DNA from: Deltaproteobacteria bacterium
GTDB taxonomy: Bacteria > Desulfobacterota > Anaeroferrophillalia > Anaeroferrophillales > Tharpellaceae
DNA length: 10,084 nucleotides
Assembly (NCBI GenBank): GCA_030595135.1
Contig: JAUVDU010000034.1
Coordinates: 1 to 10,084, forward strand
Direction: 5' to 3'
Shown: piece by piece, positions 6,777-10,084 of the stretch
Layout: the number at the start of each line of letters is the position of its first letter
Numbering within the stretch: the stretch's first letter is position 1
The notes under the pieces: generated by a model
Database searches by the model: none
What the model was told of the DNA's origin: nothing
The model's input: the letters and a program-made list of their open reading frames with translations, nothing else
Program-made: the position numbers and the translations under genes

Positions 6777-6843
6777 TCACCACAGAGGGCACAGAGCTCA
6801 CAGAGAAAAGCAAATCTCGGACAAACTCTGTGGTCTCTGTGGT
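6777..6843. repeat. CACAGAG-family hairpin repeat, copy E
   Basis: Inverted repeat in the gap between HAMP protein 1 and the heptaheme gene. The left arm has three 9-bp units (ACCACAGAG, GGCACAGAG, CTCACAGAG; 6779-6805). The right arm is shorter, with two units read in reverse complement (ACCACAGAG twice; 6826-6843). The 20-base loop is unrelated to the loops of the other copies. A run of seven A follows the right arm, equivalent to a T tract outside that terminus. The right end is 33 bases past the HAMP gene stop codon. Confidence 0.95.
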
Positions 6844-6876
6844 AAAAAAAGTTACTACCCCTAAACCTTTGAACTG

Positions 6877-7428
6877 TTAATTTATCGGCCAGTGTTTATC
6901 AAGCAGGTGAATCAGACGATTACGAGTCTCAGTTATAACCTGGCCATCACCTTCACCACCATGAAGTTCCTGTAATCCGCCCTCAACCTCAACCAACTCA
7001 CTTTTTATCTCATCGTCAACTGCACATATGGCTTCAAGTCCATGGTTAAGCAGCCCGGGAATCTCTTTAAGCTGGTCACCTTTTCGAACTTTGTACATAG
7101 GTGTCCAGTCTCCCTCAGCCAGACGAATAAAGGTCATTTTAAGACGATAAAGCGGACCGGCCACTTTATGAGTCCAGAAAAGTGAACCGAGATAGAGCAG
7201 TAGAGAAAAAACTACTAGTTGTAGAGTTACCGAAACCGCCACGGCCCAAGAGATGGTTTGCTGCAAGCGATCAAGTTCGGCGATAGCAAGCAGGTAATCA
7301 CCACCAAAAGGACGGCTAAGATAAAGGTAGAGGCCCAGCCCGCTAAGACTTAAAGCCAAAATCAGACCACAACCTACTTTAAGGTAAAAATCGCGGCGAT
7401 AAGAGGATGTAAAAACCTGTTTTTCCAC
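6877..7428 (-). CDS. Two-helix membrane protein with HAMP-like domain, no output domain (HAMP protein 1)
   Basis: 183 residues. Transmembrane segments lie near residues 17-38 and 59-83, separated by a short periplasmic loop. A HAMP-like segment follows (about 84-135) containing the hallmark HKVAGPLYRL and later an acidic-Gly turn. The remaining 50 residues are acidic and probably helical, with no kinase, cyclase or methyl-accepting domain. The GTG start is supported by an AGAGGG ribosome-binding site 7-8 bases upstream. It begins 18 bases after the barrel stop codon, so translation is probably coupled. Function is unknown: HAMP modules normally relay conformational signals, and here one may hold or sense a partner such as the neighbouring cytochrome. 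A second protein of the same design lies at 5328-5927. Confidence 0.85.
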   Translation of the reverse strand: MEKQVFTSSYRRDFYLKVGCGLILALSLSGLGLYLYLSRPFGGDYLLAIAELDRLQQTISWAVAVSVTLQLVVFSLLLYLGSLFWTHKVAGPLYRLKMTFIRLAEGDWTPMYKVRKGDQLKEIPGLLNHGLEAICAVDDEIKSELVEVEGGLQELHGGEGDGQVITETRNRLIHLLDKHWPIN

Positions 7429-7446
7429 TAATTATCCCTCTGTTTG

Positions 7447-9429
7447 TCAGAAATAGCGACGGATTCTAAGCATAACGCTATCATTACGTTCATCACGATT
7501 GTCGGTCCAGTTCCACTCCTCTTCAACACTGATCTCAACCTCCAGTCTGCCGACCCGCAACTGGTAGCTGATTTCTAAATCCAGTTCCTGACGGTCATTA
7601 TTACGCCCGGATTGATTCAGGTAATCCAGATTTATCTCTCCCAGTGCGCTCAACGGCAGACGGCGTTTAAAATGGATTCCGGTGGTCAGAATATTTTCGT
7701 CACCACCATTACCGTCAGTGCCATTGTCTAGATCTTCATGCCAGGTTTGGCGATCCCGCAAATAGAGAAAAATAAAATTACGCTTGAAATAGCGACGGTA
7801 ATCACAGAAAGCCTCGATATATTGACGTACGTCAGTAGTAGAATCATAATCAACATATTCCACGCCGCAATTAACATTGTACCAGCTAGCTTCAATACCA
7901 ACAGTCCAGCTATCCAGGCTATAAAGACGATCAATCAAATCCTGGTTATCTCTATCGGAAAGCAGGTCTTGTTGTGACGAAATATAGCTGGCATAGAGCC
8001 GATAACGACGTTCAAATAAAGAGATCTCGGCATTGGCCTGATGAATAGTGGTTGAATAATCAATATCCGGATCAACAAAATAGGCATAATCAATAGATAT
8101 TGTATCCCCTTCATTAATCAAACTACCGGGAGTAATAATCAGCACGGTTTCCCGGCCGATCTGTTGAACCAGATAATCATCACCCTCAATATAGGTGACC
8201 AAGCGCTCTTGATCTCTGACAATAATGGTTTCGGCCAAGACATCAAGGTTGTCCAGCAGGTTTCGTTCAAAGAGATCAATAACCATTAACTCATTAATAA
8301 CAAAAAACTTATTGCCGTTTAAATCTCTTTTGATTTCATTATAAGCATAACTATAGCCCATGAGCAGCTGGGCATCAGCCGGCAACGTCTTACGATAGGA
8401 AAAATTTAGAGAAAAACCGTCATCATTTTCAGTTCCGCTATCAAAATCAAGGCGCCGGCTTTGAACTCGAAACACAGAAACCAGACTGTCGTAGAGACGA
8501 TGTTCAAGCAGAGCTCGGTATTTATGATCTTTTCGAGTGAGGCTTTCAACATCATCTTCACTAAACTGATACTCCAGCCCCAGACGCAGGGCGCGGCCAG
8601 GTTTCCATGACAATGATTCAAGCCAGTCAGTCGATTTGATCTTGTTTTCACCACTTTCGTCGCGGTGACGATAGCTGGAAATGAAATAACCGCGCTCTAA
8701 ATGGTCTCCCCAAGACAAAGAGTTGCGAGCAAAGAACTCTTCAACTTGGTTATTTACCGACTTCTGGTCTCCTGAAAAACTGGTTTTATCCTCTGTATGA
8801 AAATAGTTGGCCTCAGTATAACTGAAACCATCTTCAGTCTGATGCGACGCGTCAACAGAAAAAGTTTCAGAATCAATCACCCGGTCAAGCTCAAGGCCGT
8901 CGGTTTCACTGCGATTTCTAAAATAACTGACCTGAACCGGAACAAAACGGTTCTTAAACGTCGTGGAAATACCGTAATTATCAATCTGCAGATTGTAATC
9001 CCGATAAAAACGCCGTTTGGCCCGATTTTCCTCGGATTCTGCAAAAAAAGTGGTCGGAAATGATTTACGATCCAGAATAATACCATCGATACTATAACCA
9101 AGTTCGAACTCGTTATCATTACCTGAACCATCAAAGGTGCCATCATACCACTCCTGTACCAGGCCCAGATCAATGCCGAGATGACCATTCAACCAGCGAG
9201 GATTGTAGATTGCATAAGCCATATCGAAATGATAGCTTTCAGTAAGATTATGTTCCGTCAAATCCTGACTGTTACCGGAGCTATCTGACGTGTAGCCATC
9301 ATATTCATACTCCAATTCCAGCCAGTTACGAAAATCTCTGATCATAAAGATGGCTCGGGCCTCAACTCGAGCAGATGACAAAAGCAGAGTTGATAGCAGA
9401 CAAAAAAATAGAACCAGACGCAACCACAT
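7447..9429 (-). CDS. Outer-membrane beta-barrel, putative porin of a porin-cytochrome conduit
   Basis: 660-residue exported protein. A hydrophobic signal peptide (residues 1-24, cleavage plausible after VEA) is followed by a long series of alternating polar/hydrophobic strands separated by acidic, Asn/Asp-rich loops, and the chain ends in an aromatic-terminated strand with C-terminal Phe, the usual signature for insertion by the BAM machinery. No CXXCH or CXXC motif is present; Cys10 lies in the signal peptide and only Cys521 and Cys542 remain in the mature part. Residues about 395-460 depart from the barrel pattern and look like a small inserted beta domain. The ATG is preceded by AGGAAG at a 7-base spacing. 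Position directly after a lipoprotein cytochrome and before membrane/cytochrome genes supports a role as the sleeve of an outer-membrane electron conduit, in the manner of MtrB or Geobacter OmbB/ExtD. Homology to those families cannot be confirmed by eye. Confidence 0.85.
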   Translation of the reverse strand: MWLRLVLFFCLLSTLLLSSARVEARAIFMIRDFRNWLELEYEYDGYTSDSSGNSQDLTEHNLTESYHFDMAYAIYNPRWLNGHLGIDLGLVQEWYDGTFDGSGNDNEFELGYSIDGIILDRKSFPTTFFAESEENRAKRRFYRDYNLQIDNYGISTTFKNRFVPVQVSYFRNRSETDGLELDRVIDSETFSVDASHQTEDGFSYTEANYFHTEDKTSFSGDQKSVNNQVEEFFARNSLSWGDHLERGYFISSYRHRDESGENKIKSTDWLESLSWKPGRALRLGLEYQFSEDDVESLTRKDHKYRALLEHRLYDSLVSVFRVQSRRLDFDSGTENDDGFSLNFSYRKTLPADAQLLMGYSYAYNEIKRDLNGNKFFVINELMVIDLFERNLLDNLDVLAETIIVRDQERLVTYIEGDDYLVQQIGRETVLIITPGSLINEGDTISIDYAYFVDPDIDYSTTIHQANAEISLFERRYRLYASYISSQQDLLSDRDNQDLIDRLYSLDSWTVGIEASWYNVNCGVEYVDYDSTTDVRQYIEAFCDYRRYFKRNFIFLYLRDRQTWHEDLDNGTDGNGGDENILTTGIHFKRRLPLSALGEINLDYLNQSGRNNDRQELDLEISYQLRVGRLEVEISVEEEWNWTDNRDERNDSVMLRIRRYF

Positions 9430-9452
9430 CTACAATCTTCCTGCATTCATAA

Positions 9453-10058
9453 TCATTTGAGAAAGTAGCGAGCTTGGCTGTAATGGGCGTCATGACAGTC
9501 AACACACGCCATACCATGGGTCATGATTTTATCATGCATTGCCACCGCCAGGCGCTCTTCATGATGACATTTGTCACAGATCTTATTACGATCAAGCTCC
9601 AGTAATGAGGTGTTTTCGGAAGAGTGCGGCAAATGGCAGGCGGAGCAGTCACCGACGGCAACCGGCCCGTGCACATAAGGTTCACGAATGTAGTCAAGAA
9701 ATTGGCGATGACAGACAAAGCAGAGTTCCCGGGGAGGCCGGATCAGACCGACAGCACTGCTGAAATCATGGCAATCCTTACATTTTTTTTCGGAATAAGG
9801 CAGATGTTTAGAGACATGGCGACCGACCGTCACACCATCAACCGGGGCTATGCCGGCAGCCGCATCGAGTTCGGCCTGACGGCGATTTGCATAGTACTCC
9901 TCAAGAACCTTTTCCGGAGGAATCGGGCTTGGCACCCCGTCAAAAATAGTCGTCAAGACCTTATGACGAGCAGTAGCATCACAACCGATAAGAAAGAAAA
10001 CCACGGCCATAATGCAGATGAGAAAAATAGTACGATAACGTTTCAGGATATTGACCAC
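9453..10058 (-). CDS. Pentaheme c-type cytochrome lipoprotein
   Basis: Predicted 201-residue exported cytochrome with five CXXCH heme-binding motifs, at residues 93-97, 113-117, 138-142, 161-165 and 185-189. Residues 9-25 are hydrophobic and end in a lipobox-like LIGC with Cys26 as the likely lipidated residue, so I infer an outer-membrane lipoprotein facing the periplasm or cell surface. All hemes are in the C-terminal half; residues 30-80 are a heme-free linker rich in charged residues. The start is a GTG without a clear Shine-Dalgarno site, and the frame stays open to the window edge 26 bases upstream, so the start is less certain than the rest. It is first in the visible gene series, 23 bases before the barrel gene, which suggests it is the barrel's cytochrome partner. 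The exact family is not recognised. Further operon genes may precede it outside the window. Confidence 0.9.
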   Translation of the reverse strand: MVNILKRYRTIFLICIMAVVFFLIGCDATARHKVLTTIFDGVPSPIPPEKVLEEYYANRRQAELDAAAGIAPVDGVTVGRHVSKHLPYSEKKCKDCHDFSSAVGLIRPPRELCFVCHRQFLDYIREPYVHGPVAVGDCSACHLPHSSENTSLLELDRNKICDKCHHEERLAVAMHDKIMTHGMACVDCHDAHYSQARYFLK

Positions 10059-10084
10059 GCAAATGGTTCTGGAAACATATTTTT

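Noticed and set aside
7738..7977. 79-codon plus-strand frame with hydrophobic Ile-rich composition, and similar frames at 8797-9063
   Set aside because: Antisense shadows of the barrel gene's alternating strands; no ribosome-binding site or conserved pattern.

Overview
The window is one strand-biased locus. Every gene I accept lies on the minus strand and reads from about 10058 down to 358. It looks like a Gram-negative bacterium with heavy extracellular electron-transfer machinery, because four multiheme c-type cytochromes (5, 7, 12 and 8 heme motifs, 32 in total) sit with a large outer-membrane beta-barrel, an NHL beta-propeller lipoprotein and two small two-helix HAMP membrane proteins. 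This gene mix is typical of Desulfobacterota (Desulfuromonadia and relatives). That placement is inference; there is no rRNA or housekeeping marker here.

Layout in transcription order: pentaheme lipoprotein (10058-9453), beta-barrel (9429-7447), HAMP protein 1 (7428-6877), hairpin repeat E, heptaheme cytochrome (6730-5903), HAMP protein 2 (5927-5328, overlapping the previous gene), hairpin repeat D, NHL lipoprotein (5169-4144), hairpin repeat C, 12-heme cytochrome (4006-2357), GxxExxY nuclease-like gene inside inverted repeat pair B (2341-1934), HAO-family octaheme cytochrome (1868-630), HicB-like orphan antitoxin (570-358), hairpin repeat A. The last 240 bases (1-240) hold no convincing gene, only a short peptide with one heme motif and two small palindromes.

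Likely joint function (inference): periplasmic and membrane-attached hemes (7-heme, 8-heme, 5-heme lipoprotein) pass electrons through the barrel to an exported cytochrome (12-heme), with the NHL propeller as an assembly or docking lipoprotein. The two HAMP proteins, which have no output domain, may be inner-membrane partners or signal adaptors.

The most unusual signal is not the cytochromes. It is a repeat family built from 9-bp units NNCACAGAG, usually three per arm, arranged as inverted arms. Four copies are compact hairpins with unrelated short loops. The fifth has the same arms, but its loop is replaced almost exactly by a GxxExxY PD-(D/E)XK-type gene, and one arm is translated as that protein's N-terminus. 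All five lie within about 40 bp after a stop codon. This looks like a coding element with non-coding hairpin derivatives, formally similar to REP/RAYT or MITE systems but with a nuclease-fold protein in place of a transposase.
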